From contig NC_008825.1 of NCBI RefSeq assembly GCF_000015725.1, positions 3,596,001-3,660,000 on the forward strand: a stretch of DNA of 64,000 nucleotides. Reading direction: 5' to 3'. Positions 9,717 through 18,284 of this stretch are shown here, piece by piece. The position numbers and the translations under genes were made by a program. The notes beneath the pieces were generated by a model. It had not been told where the DNA came from. It searched no databases and saw nothing but the letters and a program-made list of their open reading frames with translations. How positions within the stretch are numbered: position 1 is the stretch's first letter; each line of letters begins with the position of its first letter. This DNA comes from Methylibium petroleiphilum PM1. GTDB taxonomy: Bacteria; Pseudomonadota; Gammaproteobacteria; Burkholderiales; Burkholderiaceae_C.

Positions 9717-9735
9717 GGCCGAGGCGGCTTCGTCT

Positions 9736-10695
9736 TCAGTGGGTGCTGGAACCGGGCTTCGTGTCTTCGTCGACGACGGTATTGCCCAGGCCCAGCAGTT
9801 CGCGGGCTCGGCGCAGTCGGCTCATGGCCTCGACCGGCCGTCGCGCCGTGACCAGCGCGCGCTCGATCTGCCACACCAACCCGATCAGCTCGTAGCGGTC
9901 GCGCGCACGGCCGACGCGCAGCACCGTGAGCGAACTGCTGACCGGGCCATCCACCAGCAAGGTGCCGATCAGCAGGCTGCGCACTTCGGCCAGCATGGGT
10001 TCCTCGTCGACGGGCGCCGGCTTGGGCTCGTCGCGCAGCACCCCACCCTCGCCGGCACGGCGCGCGAGCGGCGAAGGTCCCGGTGTCAGCCGCGGGGTGG
10101 CGCTCCGCCGCTCGGTGCCGGCCGGCCGCGGCGGTGGCGGCTGGTACAGCGGCGCAGCGAACTTGACCCGGGCGGGACGCACCGGCAAAGCCTCGGCGCT
10201 GCCGGCCGGCAGCACCAGCGGGACCGGCACGCTGTCCTCGAAACTCGGCTCGGGGCGGGCCTCGGCACGGCCGCCCTGGGTGTCGGTCGAGGGGGCCGGC
10301 TCCGGCATCTCGGGCCGCTCCGGCACCTCGACCCCCAGCACCACGTCGTGAAAGACCGCCTCGTCCAGGTCGGTCCGGTCGACCGCAGGCGGCTCGGCGG
10401 CTCGCGCCACCTCGGCCTCACCCGACGCGGTGCCCGGTTCGCTCACAGGCGCGACGGCGACCTCGGTCTCCGCCACCGGCTCCTGCAGGTCGACCAGCCC
10501 GGCGGCCACCAGTTCGTCGAAAAAGGTCGGGGCCACCCCGGCCTTCAACGCCAGCGCGAGCACCTCGTCCTGCAGGCGCTTGCCGTCGACCAGCAGCAGC
10601 ACGGTGCGGTGGCGCTGGCTGAACGTGCGCGTGCGCTGGCGCAGTTCTTCGTGACCCAGAGCGGTCTTGACGGGGGGCGGTGGCGTCGAACTCAT
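9736..10695 (-). CDS. Proline-rich protein of unknown function
   Basis: A 319-residue protein starting at ATG 10695 ([20 protein letters not shown]). Residues 10-65 form a plausible folded N-terminal domain ([32 protein letters not shown]) and residues 235-305 a C-terminal helical domain ([13 protein letters not shown]-like, [19 protein letters not shown]); the middle is Pro/Glu/Ala-rich and probably disordered. No signal peptide. It lies 19 bases upstream of coaX on the same strand, so it may be cotranscribed. I do not recognise the family. A short palindromic element appears to lie inside the disordered part (see the repeat at 10046-10077). Confidence 0.7.
   Translation of the reverse strand: MSSTPPPPVKTALGHEELRQRTRTFSQRHRTVLLLVDGKRLQDEVLALALKAGVAPTFFDELVAAGLVDLQEPVAETEVAVAPVSEPGTASGEAEVARAAEPPAVDRTDLDEAVFHDVVLGVEVPERPEMPEPAPSTDTQGGRAEARPEPSFEDSVPVPLVLPAGSAEALPVRPARVKFAAPLYQPPPPRPAGTERRSATPRLTPGPSPLARRAGEGGVLRDEPKPAPVDEEPMLAEVRSLLIGTLLVDGPVSSSLTVLRVGRARDRYELIGLVWQIERALVTARRPVEAMSRLRRARELLGLGNTVVDEDTKPGSSTH
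10046..10077. repeat. REP-like imperfect palindrome inside a coding region
   Basis: Arms 10046-10054 (CCCTCGCCG) and 10069-10077 (CGGCGAAGG) pair with one mismatch around a 14-base GC-rich spacer. In frame it encodes the peptide [15 protein letters not shown], which resembles peptides produced when extragenic palindromes are read through. No second copy was noticed in the window, so the assignment is tentative. Confidence 0.3.
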
Positions 10696-10900
10696 CGAGA
10701 ACCAGGTTGGTTGCGAATTGTGGCCCGGTTCTTCCGGAGTTCGCGCTCCACGGGCGTGCGAACCGCCGCAGCCGCCGGGTTTGTAGGCGCCGTCCGACAA
10801 GACGTCGCTGCGCCGGCCGATGGCAGGCTCCCGGCCGCACCGCCACCATGCGTCCGCTGGAGGGAGTCGGCAGCCGCCGCGGCCAGCCTGGAGCCTCGCC

Positions 10901-11209
10901 TTGAACACACGCACAAACGGTTCCTCACGCGATCGCAGCGCCGCCTCAAACCGCCCCTCCGGCATGCCGGCCTGGCTGCACCGTCTCACCGCCGCCGGCG
11001 GCGCGCTCGCCATCGGCCTGCTATCGGCATTCGTGATCGGCGTGGGCGGCGCGAGCCCCACCGAGGCGTCCACCGCGGCGCCCCCGGCGCTGCGCGCACC
11101 GGACGACAGGCTCAAGCGTTGCGGCCAGCACTCGGACAAGGCGGAGCGGCACTGGTGTCTGGCGCGGTCGACCGCGGAAGCCCCTCGGACCGCGCACCCC
11201 GGTCTGTAG
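10901..11209 (+). CDS. Possible small membrane protein
   Basis: A possible 102-residue protein starting at TTG 10901 with GGAG at 10890-10893. It has a basic N-terminus, one hydrophobic helix (AAGGALAIGLLSAFVIGVGG) and two cysteines near the end (LKRCGQHSDKAERHWCLA). A start at ATG 10964 would place the helix at the N-terminus. It is divergent from the proline-rich gene. No family recognised; it may be spurious in this GC-rich stretch. Confidence 0.35.
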   Translation: MNTRTNGSSRDRSAASNRPSGMPAWLHRLTAAGGALAIGLLSAFVIGVGGASPTEASTAAPPALRAPDDRLKRCGQHSDKAERHWCLARSTAEAPRTAHPGL

Positions 11210-11313
11210 GCCCCGTCCTACAGAGACCTGCTCTGTCGGCCGATTGCCGCGATGGCGCCACGGGCCGACGATGCAGCCACGGTCCGGCGTTCCGGGCGAT
11301 GACGGAGCGTCGG

Positions 11314-11517
11314 ATGGCGAACGATGACGAATGGGTGGCCGACGTGCGGCGCTGGTGTCGGCGGGGTCGGATCGACGGCCCGGACGTGGGCGCGCTGTCT
11401 CACGGCGAAGAGTGCGACGGTGCGATGCTCGGCTGCGAGGCCGCGTTGCCGCCGCTGCAGGCGCGGCACTGGCCCGACGCGGCTTTCGACTCCCAAGGCG
11501 ACGCTTCCGTTGTTTGA
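11314..11517 (+). CDS. Possible small hypothetical protein
   Basis: A 67-residue frame beginning MANDDEWVADVRRWCRRGR, with GGAG at 11303-11306, seven bases before the ATG at 11314. It ends FDSQGDASVV. The pattern of an acidic/aromatic N-terminus (VADVRRWC) and a central EAALPPLQARHWPDA looks protein-like rather than random, but I cannot tie it to a family. An ATG at 11299 is an alternative start. Confidence 0.3.
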   Translation: MANDDEWVADVRRWCRRGRIDGPDVGALSHGEECDGAMLGCEAALPPLQARHWPDAAFDSQGDASVV

Positions 11518-11687
11518 CGAGGCAAGGCGCGCGCACCGTGCGCTGGTCGCGCTGTGTCTGCAACGCGCCAATGCGGCGAGCATCGCCGCACACACGCACC
11601 GCACGCTGAACGCGGCCGCGTCACGCCGACGCGCACACCGCAATGCCCATTCCCGGCCGATTTATTTGCATTCAGCCTCGGGCAACC

Positions 11688-11755
11688 CCTAGTGTCTGCG
11701 CCATTCTGAGTCAGGCGGGTCCGCCCGAACCGGGTCGGTCAGGGTCTGTCCTAGG
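11688..11755. promoter_or_regulatory. Paired CCTAG motifs upstream of xoxF, possible regulator sites
   Basis: CCTAG occurs at 11688-11692 and again, as the palindrome CCTAGG, at 11750-11755. The two copies are 62 bases apart, close to six helical turns, and end about 95 bases before the xoxF start. A role as binding sites for a response regulator is inferred from position and spacing only. Confidence 0.3.
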
Positions 11756-11850
11756 TACTCGGTGCCTCACGTCAGGACTACAAAAGAGTCGGGGAGCGCT
11801 ACGGAGCAAACCCAAAGCTGTACCCACTCATTCCAACTACGGAGACGACG

Positions 11851-13671
11851 ATGAAAGTTTCTAAGCATTCGGGTTGGCGCCTGATGCGCCCCCTCGGATT
11901 GGCGCTGCTCGCGATCCCGGCAGTCGTGCAAGCGAATGCGGACGTCGAGAAGAACATTGCCAATTCCAAGAACTGGGCGATGCAGGCTGGTGACATGTTC
12001 AACCAGCGCTACAGCAAGCTCGACCAGATCAACAAGGGCAACGTCGGCAAGATGCAGGTCGCGTGGACCTTCTCCACCGGCGTGCTGCGCGGCCACGAGG
12101 GCTCGCCGCTGGTCATCGACGGCACGATGTACCTGCACTCGCCGTTCCCCAACAAGGTCTTCGCGATCGACCTGAACACCCAGAAGATCCTCTGGAAGTA
12201 CGAGCCGAAGCAGGATCCGGCGGTCATCCCGCAGATGTGCTGCGACACGGTGAACCGTGGCCTGGCGTACGCCGAAGGCAAGGTCATCCTGCAGCAGGCC
12301 GACTCCAACCTCGTGGCCCTGGACGCCAAGTCGGGCAAGGTGGTGTGGAGCGTGAAGAACGGCGATCCGAAGCTCGGCGCCGTGAACACCAACGCCCCGC
12401 ACGTCTTCAAGGACAAGGTCATCACCGGCATCTCCGGTGGTGAGTGGGGTGTGCGCGGCTTCATCGCTGCCTACAACCTGAAGGACGGCAAGCCGGCGTG
12501 GAAGGGCTACAGCGTGGGCCCCGACGCCGAGATGCTGATCGACCCGGCCAAGACCACCACCTGGATCGACGGCAAGGTCGCTCCGGTGGGCGCCGACTCG
12601 TCGCTGAAGACCTGGAAGGGCGATCAGTGGAAGATCGGTGGCGGCACCACCTGGGGCTGGTACAGCTACGACAAGGCGCTGAACGCCATGTACTACGGCA
12701 CCGGCAACCCGTCGACCTGGAACCCGAGCCAGCGCCCGGGCGACAACAAGTGGTCGATGTCAATCTGGTCGCGTGACGTCGACACGGGCAAGGTCAACTG
12801 GGTCTACCAGATGACGCCGTTCGACGAGTGGGACTTCGACGGCATCAACGAGATGATCCTCGCGGACATCAACGTGAAGGGCAAGCCGACCAAGGCGCTG
12901 GTGCACTTCGACCGCAACGGCTTCGCGTACACGATGGACCGCACCAACGGTGCGCTGCTCGTGGCCGAGAAGTACGACCCGAAGGTGAACTGGGCGACCC
13001 ACGTCGACATGAAGACCGGCCGTCCCCAGGTCGTGAAGCAGTACTCGACGGCGCAAAACGGCCCCGATGTCAACACCAAGGGCATCTGCCCGGCGGCGCT
13101 GGGCTCGAAGGACCAGCAGCCGGCCTCGTTCGACCCGAACACCAAGCTCTTCTACGTGCCGACCAACCACGTCTGCATGGACTACGAGCCGTTCAAGGTC
13201 GAGTACACCGCGGGCCAGCCGTACGTGGGCGCGACGCTGTCGATGTTCCCGGCTCCGGGCAGCCATGGTGGCATGGGCAACTACATCACCTGGGATGCCG
13301 GTACCGGCAAGATCGTGCAGAGCAAGGCCGAGAAGTTCTCGGTGTGGAGCGGTTCGCTCAACACCGCGGGCGGCCTGAGCTGCTACGGCACGCTGGAGGG
13401 CTACTTCAAGTGCGTCGATGCCAAGGACATCAGCAAGGAACTGTTCAAGTTCAAGACTCCGTCCGGCATCATCGGCAACGTGTTCACCTATGAGCACAAG
13501 GGCAAGCAGTACATGGGCGTGTTCTCGGGCATCGGCGGCTGGGCCGGCATCGGCATGGCAGCGGGCCTCGAGAAGGACCAGGACGGCCTGGGTGCTGTGG
13601 GCGGCTACAAGGAGCTGAACCAGTACACGGAACTCGGCGGCTCGCTGACGGTCTTTGCACTGCCGAACTGA
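11851..13671 (+). CDS. xoxF: Lanthanide-type PQQ-dependent methanol dehydrogenase
   Basis: A 606-residue periplasmic quinoprotein that oxidises methanol to formaldehyde or formate using PQQ. The signal peptide ends near residue 27 (VVQANA). Family hallmarks are the vicinal disulphide Cys130-Cys131 ([10 protein letters not shown]), the metal ligands Glu198 (GGEWGVRG) and Asn286 (TGNPSTWN), and the catalytic Asp328 in EWDFDG. Asp330, two residues after the catalytic Asp, is the extra acidic ligand that marks lanthanide-dependent XoxF enzymes; calcium MxaF has Ala there. GGAG lies just before the ATG. xoxG and xoxJ follow, as in standard xox clusters. Other alcohols cannot be excluded as substrates. 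Confidence 0.95.
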   Translation: MKVSKHSGWRLMRPLGLALLAIPAVVQANADVEKNIANSKNWAMQAGDMFNQRYSKLDQINKGNVGKMQVAWTFSTGVLRGHEGSPLVIDGTMYLHSPFPNKVFAIDLNTQKILWKYEPKQDPAVIPQMCCDTVNRGLAYAEGKVILQQADSNLVALDAKSGKVVWSVKNGDPKLGAVNTNAPHVFKDKVITGISGGEWGVRGFIAAYNLKDGKPAWKGYSVGPDAEMLIDPAKTTTWIDGKVAPVGADSSLKTWKGDQWKIGGGTTWGWYSYDKALNAMYYGTGNPSTWNPSQRPGDNKWSMSIWSRDVDTGKVNWVYQMTPFDEWDFDGINEMILADINVKGKPTKALVHFDRNGFAYTMDRTNGALLVAEKYDPKVNWATHVDMKTGRPQVVKQYSTAQNGPDVNTKGICPAALGSKDQQPASFDPNTKLFYVPTNHVCMDYEPFKVEYTAGQPYVGATLSMFPAPGSHGGMGNYITWDAGTGKIVQSKAEKFSVWSGSLNTAGGLSCYGTLEGYFKCVDAKDISKELFKFKTPSGIIGNVFTYEHKGKQYMGVFSGIGGWAGIGMAAGLEKDQDGLGAVGGYKELNQYTELGGSLTVFALPN

Positions 13672-13726
13672 TCTGCAAGCGTTAACTTCGTGACGGGGCA
13701 CGAGCCCCTCGCGAATGGTGTGTTGC

Positions 13727-13759
13727 GGGGATGGTGAACGGTCAACGCTCGCCATCCCC
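13727..13759 (+). terminator. Hairpin between xoxF and xoxG, possible attenuator or mRNA stabiliser
   Basis: The arms GGGGATGGTGA (13727-13737) and TCGCCATCCCC (13749-13759) can form an 11-bp stem with one G-U pair and an 11-base loop. Only a weak T-rich stretch follows (TTGTCGTT). A second small hairpin (GGGG/CCCC) lies at about 13695-13708. Its position suggests partial termination or protection of the xoxF message. Confidence 0.55.
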
Positions 13760-13799
13760 TTGTCGTTCAATGAGAGTCTTTTACTTTCCTGAGTTGATC

Positions 13800-14204
13800 A
13801 TGATGTTCCGACTGAATAGCCTGCTTGTCTCCCTCGTCGCCGTTGCCCTGGGCAGCGTGGCCCCGCTGGCGTCCGCGCAGGACAAGCCGCTCTACAAGGT
13901 TGTCGATGGCTACAAGGTCGATGCCAACACGATGAAGGGTTTCCGCACCTGGCGTGCGGCGGCCTGCGACCGCTGCCATGGCGCCAACCAGGAGGGCATG
14001 GTCGGCCCGTCGCTGATCAACAGCCTGAAGACGCTGAGCAAGGAAGATTTCGTCAAGACGGTCCGTGACGGCCGCCTCGACAAGGGCATGCAGAGCTTCG
14101 GCAGCAGCCCGCAGGTGATGGACAACATGGACCATCTGTATGCCTACCTGAAGGGTCGCTCCGACGGCGCGATCACCCGCTCCAAGGTCGAAGAGATCCA
14201 ATGA
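13800..14204 (+). CDS. xoxG: Cytochrome c, electron acceptor for XoxF
   Basis: A 134-residue exported c-type cytochrome. A signal peptide (FRLNSLLVSLVAVALGSVAPLASA) is followed by one heme-binding motif, Cys56-Asp-Arg-Cys59-His60, and a likely axial methionine at Met97 (KGMQSFGSS). Its position right after xoxF indicates that it takes electrons from the dehydrogenase. Two adjacent ATGs (13800, 13803) can start it and neither has a strong ribosome binding site; an in-frame ATG at 13770 would add a non-signal-like N-terminus. The stop overlaps the xoxJ start by 4 bases. Confidence 0.9.
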   Translation: MMFRLNSLLVSLVAVALGSVAPLASAQDKPLYKVVDGYKVDANTMKGFRTWRAAACDRCHGANQEGMVGPSLINSLKTLSKEDFVKTVRDGRLDKGMQSFGSSPQVMDNMDHLYAYLKGRSDGAITRSKVEEIQ

Positions 14205-15076
14205 CGCGCGCTGCACGACGCGAAGCTGTCGCCGCCGGCGTGCTGGCTCTGGCCGCGCTGACCGGCGCGGCCTTGCCGGCCGCCGCACAGGAGCCGCCGC
14301 CGCGCAAGGCCTTCCGCGTCTGCCAGGACCCGAACAACCTGCCCTTCTCCAGCCTCGACGGACAAGGCTACGAGAACAAGATCGCCGAGCTGTTCGCCAA
14401 GGAACTCGGACTGCCGGTCGAGTACTACTCGTTCCCGCAGAGGCTGGCCTTCGTGCGCAACACGCTGCGCTACAAGTTGCCGGGCGAGGATTTCCGCTGC
14501 GACATCATCATGGGCGTGCCGGCCGGCTACGACCAGGTGTCGGCCACCAAGCCCTACTACCGGTCGACCTACGCGCTGGTCTACGCGTCGGGCAAGGGCC
14601 TGGACGGCGTGAAGTCGATCGACGACTTTCTCGCACTCGATCGCGCGCAACTCCAGAAGCTGCGCATCGGCCTCTACGACCGCTCGCCGGCATCGGAGTG
14701 GCTGAACAAGCACCAGCTCGTCGAGCAGGGCGTGCCCTACCAGATCATGAACGCGGACCCGAAGCAGTACCCGGGCGAGATCATCGAGAAGGACCTCGCG
14801 AGCGGCAAGATCGACGCCGCTATCGTGTGGGGGCCGATCGGCGGCTACTTCGCGAAGAAGGTGCAGCAGCCGCAGCTGGTGGTCGTGCCGATGCGCTCGG
14901 AGCCGGGCGTCAAGTTCGATTTCCCGATGGCGATGGGCGTGCGCTATGGCGAACGCGAGTGGAAGCAGCAGATCGAGACGCTGATCGAGAAGCTGCGGCC
15001 CGAGATCACGGCCATCCTGCGCGACTTCAACGTGCCGTTGCTGGACAACGAACCGGCGGCGACCACGCGGCAGTGA
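14201..15076 (+). CDS. xoxJ: XoxJ/MoxJ-type periplasmic substrate-binding-like protein
   Basis: A 291-residue protein of the extracellular solute-binding family 3 fold. The signal peptide (residues 1-29) ends LPAAAQ. Mature features include RVCQDPNNLPFSS, ENKIAELFAKELGL, DIIMGVPAGYDQV and DAAIVWGPIGGYFA, typical of MoxJ/XoxJ proteins linked to methanol dehydrogenases. No ABC transporter genes are adjacent, which fits an accessory or activation role for XoxF rather than transport. It overlaps xoxG by ATGA. Confidence 0.9.
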   Translation: MTRAARREAVAAGVLALAALTGAALPAAAQEPPPRKAFRVCQDPNNLPFSSLDGQGYENKIAELFAKELGLPVEYYSFPQRLAFVRNTLRYKLPGEDFRCDIIMGVPAGYDQVSATKPYYRSTYALVYASGKGLDGVKSIDDFLALDRAQLQKLRIGLYDRSPASEWLNKHQLVEQGVPYQIMNADPKQYPGEIIEKDLASGKIDAAIVWGPIGGYFAKKVQQPQLVVVPMRSEPGVKFDFPMAMGVRYGEREWKQQIETLIEKLRPEITAILRDFNVPLLDNEPAATTRQ

Positions 15077-15113
15077 GCCGCCAGTCCCGCCGCCGAGTGC
15101 AGTTGCAGGCTCC

Positions 15114-16130
15114 ATGCGTCGGCTTCCCCTCCTCTTCGCAGCCGCCTGGCTGCTGGGTCTGCCGCCTGGCGCGCGGGCCGACATCGACCGCGCCGCGCTG
15201 ATCCGGCTGGCGCCGAGCGTGCTGAAGATCGAGGCGGTCAGCGCCGCGGGCGGCCTGCAGCTCGGTTCCGGCGTGATCGTCGGCCCCGGCAGGGTGGTGA
15301 CCAACTGCCATGTGACGCGCCACGCGGTGCGCGTGAACGTGGTGAAGGGCGGTGTGCGCTGGACGGCCAACCTGCAGGCCGCCGACATGCTCCGCGACCT
15401 GTGTCTGCTGCAGGTCCCGAGGCTGGAGGGCGATGCCGTCCCGATCGCGCGCGCGGCCTCGCTACACCCCGGGCAGCAGGTGCTGGCGATGGGCTACACC
15501 GGCGGGGTGGGCATCCAGCTCAGCGAAGGCGACGTGGTGGCCCTGCACCACTGGTCCGGCAGCCAGATCGTGCAGAGCAGCAACTGGTTCAGCTCGGGCG
15601 CCAGCGGTGGCGGGCTGTTCAATGCCGACGGCAAGCTGGTCGGCATCCTGACCTTCCGGTTGCGCGGCGGCGCTCGCCACTACTTCGCCGCACCCGCCGA
15701 CTGGGTGCTCGCGCAGCTCAACGACGAACTGCCCTACAACGCGGTCGCCCCGCTGGCCGGCAAGAGCTTCTGGGAGCAGCCGGACACCGAGCAACCCTAC
15801 TTCCTGCAGGCCGCCGCGCTGGAGCAGGGCCAGCAATGGGCGGCACTCGCCCAACTGGCCGACCGCTGGCAACAGGAGGCCGGCGACGATCCGGAAGCAC
15901 CCTACCTGCTGGGCGTCGCCTTCGAGGGCCTGCACCAGCCAGAGCCCTCCATCCGCGCCTTCCAGCGCAGCGTGGAGATCGATCCGACCTACAACCGCAG
16001 CTGGGCCCGACTCGCCCAGGTCTACAAGCGGCAGGGCCAGCTGCGCGAATCACGCAATGCCGTCGCGCGCCTTGCGGCGCTCGACCCGAAACAGGCCCGC
16101 GAACTCGCGGCCGAACTGGAGAAACCATGA
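15114..16130 (+). CDS. Trypsin-like serine protease with C-terminal TPR-like repeats
   Basis: A 338-residue exported protein. Signal peptide residues 1-22 (LPPGARA). The protease domain (about 25-205) keeps a complete chymotrypsin-type triad: His66 in VVTNCHVTRH, Asp95 in LRDLCLL and Ser164 in SGASGGGLF. The C-terminal third has TPR-like helices (YLLGVAFEGLHQPEPSIRAF, RLAQVYKRQGQLRESRNAV). It has no PDZ domain, unlike DegP. It lies 37 bases after xoxJ and overlaps the next gene by 4 bases, so it belongs to the xox transcription unit. Its substrate is unknown. Confidence 0.85.
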   Translation: MRRLPLLFAAAWLLGLPPGARADIDRAALIRLAPSVLKIEAVSAAGGLQLGSGVIVGPGRVVTNCHVTRHAVRVNVVKGGVRWTANLQAADMLRDLCLLQVPRLEGDAVPIARAASLHPGQQVLAMGYTGGVGIQLSEGDVVALHHWSGSQIVQSSNWFSSGASGGGLFNADGKLVGILTFRLRGGARHYFAAPADWVLAQLNDELPYNAVAPLAGKSFWEQPDTEQPYFLQAAALEQGQQWAALAQLADRWQQEAGDDPEAPYLLGVAFEGLHQPEPSIRAFQRSVEIDPTYNRSWARLAQVYKRQGQLRESRNAVARLAALDPKQARELAAELEKP

Positions 16131-16849
16131 TCCTGGCGCAAGCCCCCATCGAGCGCAGCGCGATCACCACACTGCTGCTGTCCGCGGTCGTCTGCACGAC
16201 GACACTTCCCGCTCTGGCTGCCGATCCGAGCGAATTCTCGCGCGCGGAGAAGCTGGTGTTCGTCGATCACCAACTGGCGAACGTCAAGGCCCCCGCCTCG
16301 CTGCGCTACACCTTCGTGAAGTCGGGCTCGCTGGAGCCGGGCTTCGAGGACGAGGTGCGCATCGACGTGAAGCGCAAGGGCAAGGTGTGCTGCACGGTCG
16401 ATGGCAACTTCCTCAGCGGCGAGCGCAAGATGAAGTTGCCGGAGATCGAAGAGGCTCAGGCCAATCCGGTCATCCTCTACTTTCTCGAGCGCGACATCCG
16501 CGAGATGGAGCGCCTGACCAAGGGCAAGTCGGGCTACTTCCGCAAGCGCATCCGCATGACGATGGTCGACGAGGCGAAGGTGCGCGACACCAAGATCAGC
16601 TACGAAGGCCGAGAGGTCGATGCGCAAGAGGTGAGTCTCAACCCCTACGAGACCGATCCGCTACGCGCCCGCTTCGAAAAATATGCGCAGAAGCGCTACA
16701 CGTTCGTGCTCGCCAGCGGTGTACCCGGCGGCGTGTACCAGGTGCGGACAGCGCTTCCCGGCGCGCTGCCGGGCGACGCTCCGGTGCTTGAAGAAGTCAT
16801 GACCCTCGCCGGCCCGGCGGCCGGCGACAAACAACCCAGCAAGAAGTGA
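16127..16849 (+). CDS. Exported protein of unknown function in the xox locus
   Basis: A 240-residue protein beginning MILAQAPIERSAITTLLLS, with a signal peptide ending LPALAA near residue 32. The mature protein is charged and has one vicinal cysteine pair (GKVCCTVDGNF), a basic segment (GYFRKRIRMTMVD) and a conserved-looking beta-rich C-terminus (YTFVLASGVPGGVYQVRTAL). No catalytic motif is recognised. The ATG overlaps the protease stop (ATGA) and its own stop overlaps the next start, indicating tight coupling within the xox unit. Confidence 0.8.
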   Translation: MILAQAPIERSAITTLLLSAVVCTTTLPALAADPSEFSRAEKLVFVDHQLANVKAPASLRYTFVKSGSLEPGFEDEVRIDVKRKGKVCCTVDGNFLSGERKMKLPEIEEAQANPVILYFLERDIREMERLTKGKSGYFRKRIRMTMVDEAKVRDTKISYEGREVDAQEVSLNPYETDPLRARFEKYAQKRYTFVLASGVPGGVYQVRTALPGALPGDAPVLEEVMTLAGPAAGDKQPSKK

Positions 16850-17247
16850 TGCCCATGAAACGCCTGACCTCCTTGCGTCGTCCGACGCACCTCCTCCCGC
16901 TCGCTGCCGTCGGAGCCGTGCTGGCGATCGGTGCGGGCACCGCTGCCGCGCACGATTACCCCACGGCTGACCGGGTCGCTTACGTGCAGGAGTGCATGAA
17001 GCTGCACCCCGGGCATCACTACGAGATGCTCAATAAGTGCTCCTGCGTGCTGGACAAACTGGCGAGCCAGATCTCCTTCGACGACTTCACCACCATGAGC
17101 ACTGCCACCAACGCCAACAGCATGGGTGGCGAGCGCGGCAACAGCATCCGCGACGTGGAGGTGATGCAGGTCGAAATCAAGCGCTTCCGCGAACTGCAGG
17201 CGGCCGCGCGCAAGAGCTGCTTCTTCGACGTCGGCATCAAGGAGTAG
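16849..17247 (+). CDS. Small exported cysteine-containing protein of unknown function in the xox locus
   Basis: A 132-residue protein with a signal peptide (residues about 3-30, ending TAAAHD). The mature part has four cysteines (YVQECMKLHP, LNKCSCVLDKL, RKSCFFDVG) and a Gly/Ser/Asn-rich stretch. The stop of the preceding gene and this ATG share one base (TGATG); an in-frame GTG at 16846 and ATG at 16855 are alternatives. Similar proteins accompany PQQ dehydrogenase clusters, to my knowledge, but no function is known. Disulphide formation in the periplasm is likely. Confidence 0.78.
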   Translation: MPMKRLTSLRRPTHLLPLAAVGAVLAIGAGTAAAHDYPTADRVAYVQECMKLHPGHHYEMLNKCSCVLDKLASQISFDDFTTMSTATNANSMGGERGNSIRDVEVMQVEIKRFRELQAAARKSCFFDVGIKE

Positions 17248-17279
17248 CCGGCCTGTCCCGCGTCGCCGCCCGGTGTCCG

Positions 17280-18263
17280 GTGCATGCGCATGCGTCGCCG
17301 TGGCTGCGCCGCGCGCTGATCGGCGCCGTCGCATGCCTGTTGGCGGCCGGCATCGGCCATGCTGCGCCGGCCGCTGAGGCCAGGCCCTCGACGGTCGAGC
17401 AGCTCGCCCCGGGCGTCTACCTGCATCGCGGCGCCCTGGAGGACTGGGGCCCCACCAACCAGGGCGATGTCTCGAACAGCGGCTTCGTGGTCGGCAGCCG
17501 TTGCGTGGCCGTCATCGATACCGGCGGCAGCGCGCCGGTCGGCCGGCGCCTGCTGGCGGCGGTGCGTGGCGTGACGTCGCTGCCGGTGTGCTACGTGATC
17601 AACACGCACGCCCACCCGGACCACGTGCTCGGCAACAGCGTGTTCGCCGAGGCCGGGCGAACGGCCGGCCAGCCGGCGCCGGAGTTCGTCGGCCACCATC
17701 GCCTGCCCTCCGCGCTGGCGGTGCGCGGCCCGTTCTACCTGAACGCGCTGAAGCGTGACTTCGGTCCCGACTTCGCCGACGGTGCCCGCATCGTGCCCCC
17801 GACCCGGCGGGTCGACGACACGCTCGAACTCGACCTGGGCGGGCGTCGCCTCAGCCTGCGCGCTTGGCCGACCGCCCACACCGATGCCGACCTCAGCGTG
17901 CTGGACGAGACCAGCGGCACGCTCTTTCTCGGCGACCTGCTGTTCGTTGACCACACGCCGGTGGTCGACGGACGGCTCAAGGGATGGCTGGCCGCGCTGT
18001 CGCAGTTGCGCGGCTGGCAGGGCATCACCACCGTCGTGCCGGGACACGGCGCGCCGAGCCGGGCCTGGCCGGCGGCGCTCGATGCCGAGCAGGCCTACCT
18101 GACCCGGCTGCAGTCCGATGTGCGCGCGGCACTCAAGGCCGGGCTGACGCTGCCGCAGGCGGTGGCGCGCATCGCTCCCGATCGACCCGACTGGCGACTG
18201 CTGGACGTTTTCCACGCCCGCAACGTGACCGCGGCCTACGCCGAACTGGAGTGGGAAGACTGA
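17280..18263 (+). CDS. Exported metallo-beta-lactamase-fold hydrolase of the quinoprotein-associated type
   Basis: A metallo-beta-lactamase-fold protein with the zinc motif HxHxDH at His110-His115 (NTHAHPDHVLGN), later ligand regions WPTAHTDADLSV and PGHGAPSR, and an N-terminal signal peptide (RRALIGAVACLLAAGIGHA). It resembles the 'quinoprotein relay system zinc metallohydrolase' families found with PQQ dehydrogenases. The start is uncertain: GTG at 17280 has no ribosome binding site, whereas an in-frame CTG at 17253 has AAGGAG (17239-17244) eight bases upstream and would add nine residues. It is the last gene of the xox unit and converges with the MFS gene. Confidence 0.85.
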   Translation: MHAHASPWLRRALIGAVACLLAAGIGHAAPAAEARPSTVEQLAPGVYLHRGALEDWGPTNQGDVSNSGFVVGSRCVAVIDTGGSAPVGRRLLAAVRGVTSLPVCYVINTHAHPDHVLGNSVFAEAGRTAGQPAPEFVGHHRLPSALAVRGPFYLNALKRDFGPDFADGARIVPPTRRVDDTLELDLGGRRLSLRAWPTAHTDADLSVLDETSGTLFLGDLLFVDHTPVVDGRLKGWLAALSQLRGWQGITTVVPGHGAPSRAWPAALDAEQAYLTRLQSDVRAALKAGLTLPQAVARIAPDRPDWRLLDVFHARNVTAAYAELEWED

Positions 18264-18284
18264 AGCTTGCGACCGCGGGAGTCC

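Larger units (their letters stand above)
11210..11850. other. Long weakly coding stretch upstream of xoxF
   Basis: About 640 bases between the last plausible reading frame and xoxF. The first half contains one short candidate gene (11314-11517). The second half (about 11640-11850) has lower GC content than its surroundings, short inverted GC repeats (GGCGGGTCCGCCC near 11714) and paired CCTAG motifs, and presumably holds the xoxF promoter and its regulator sites. No clear sigma-70 hexamers were found. Confidence 0.5.
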
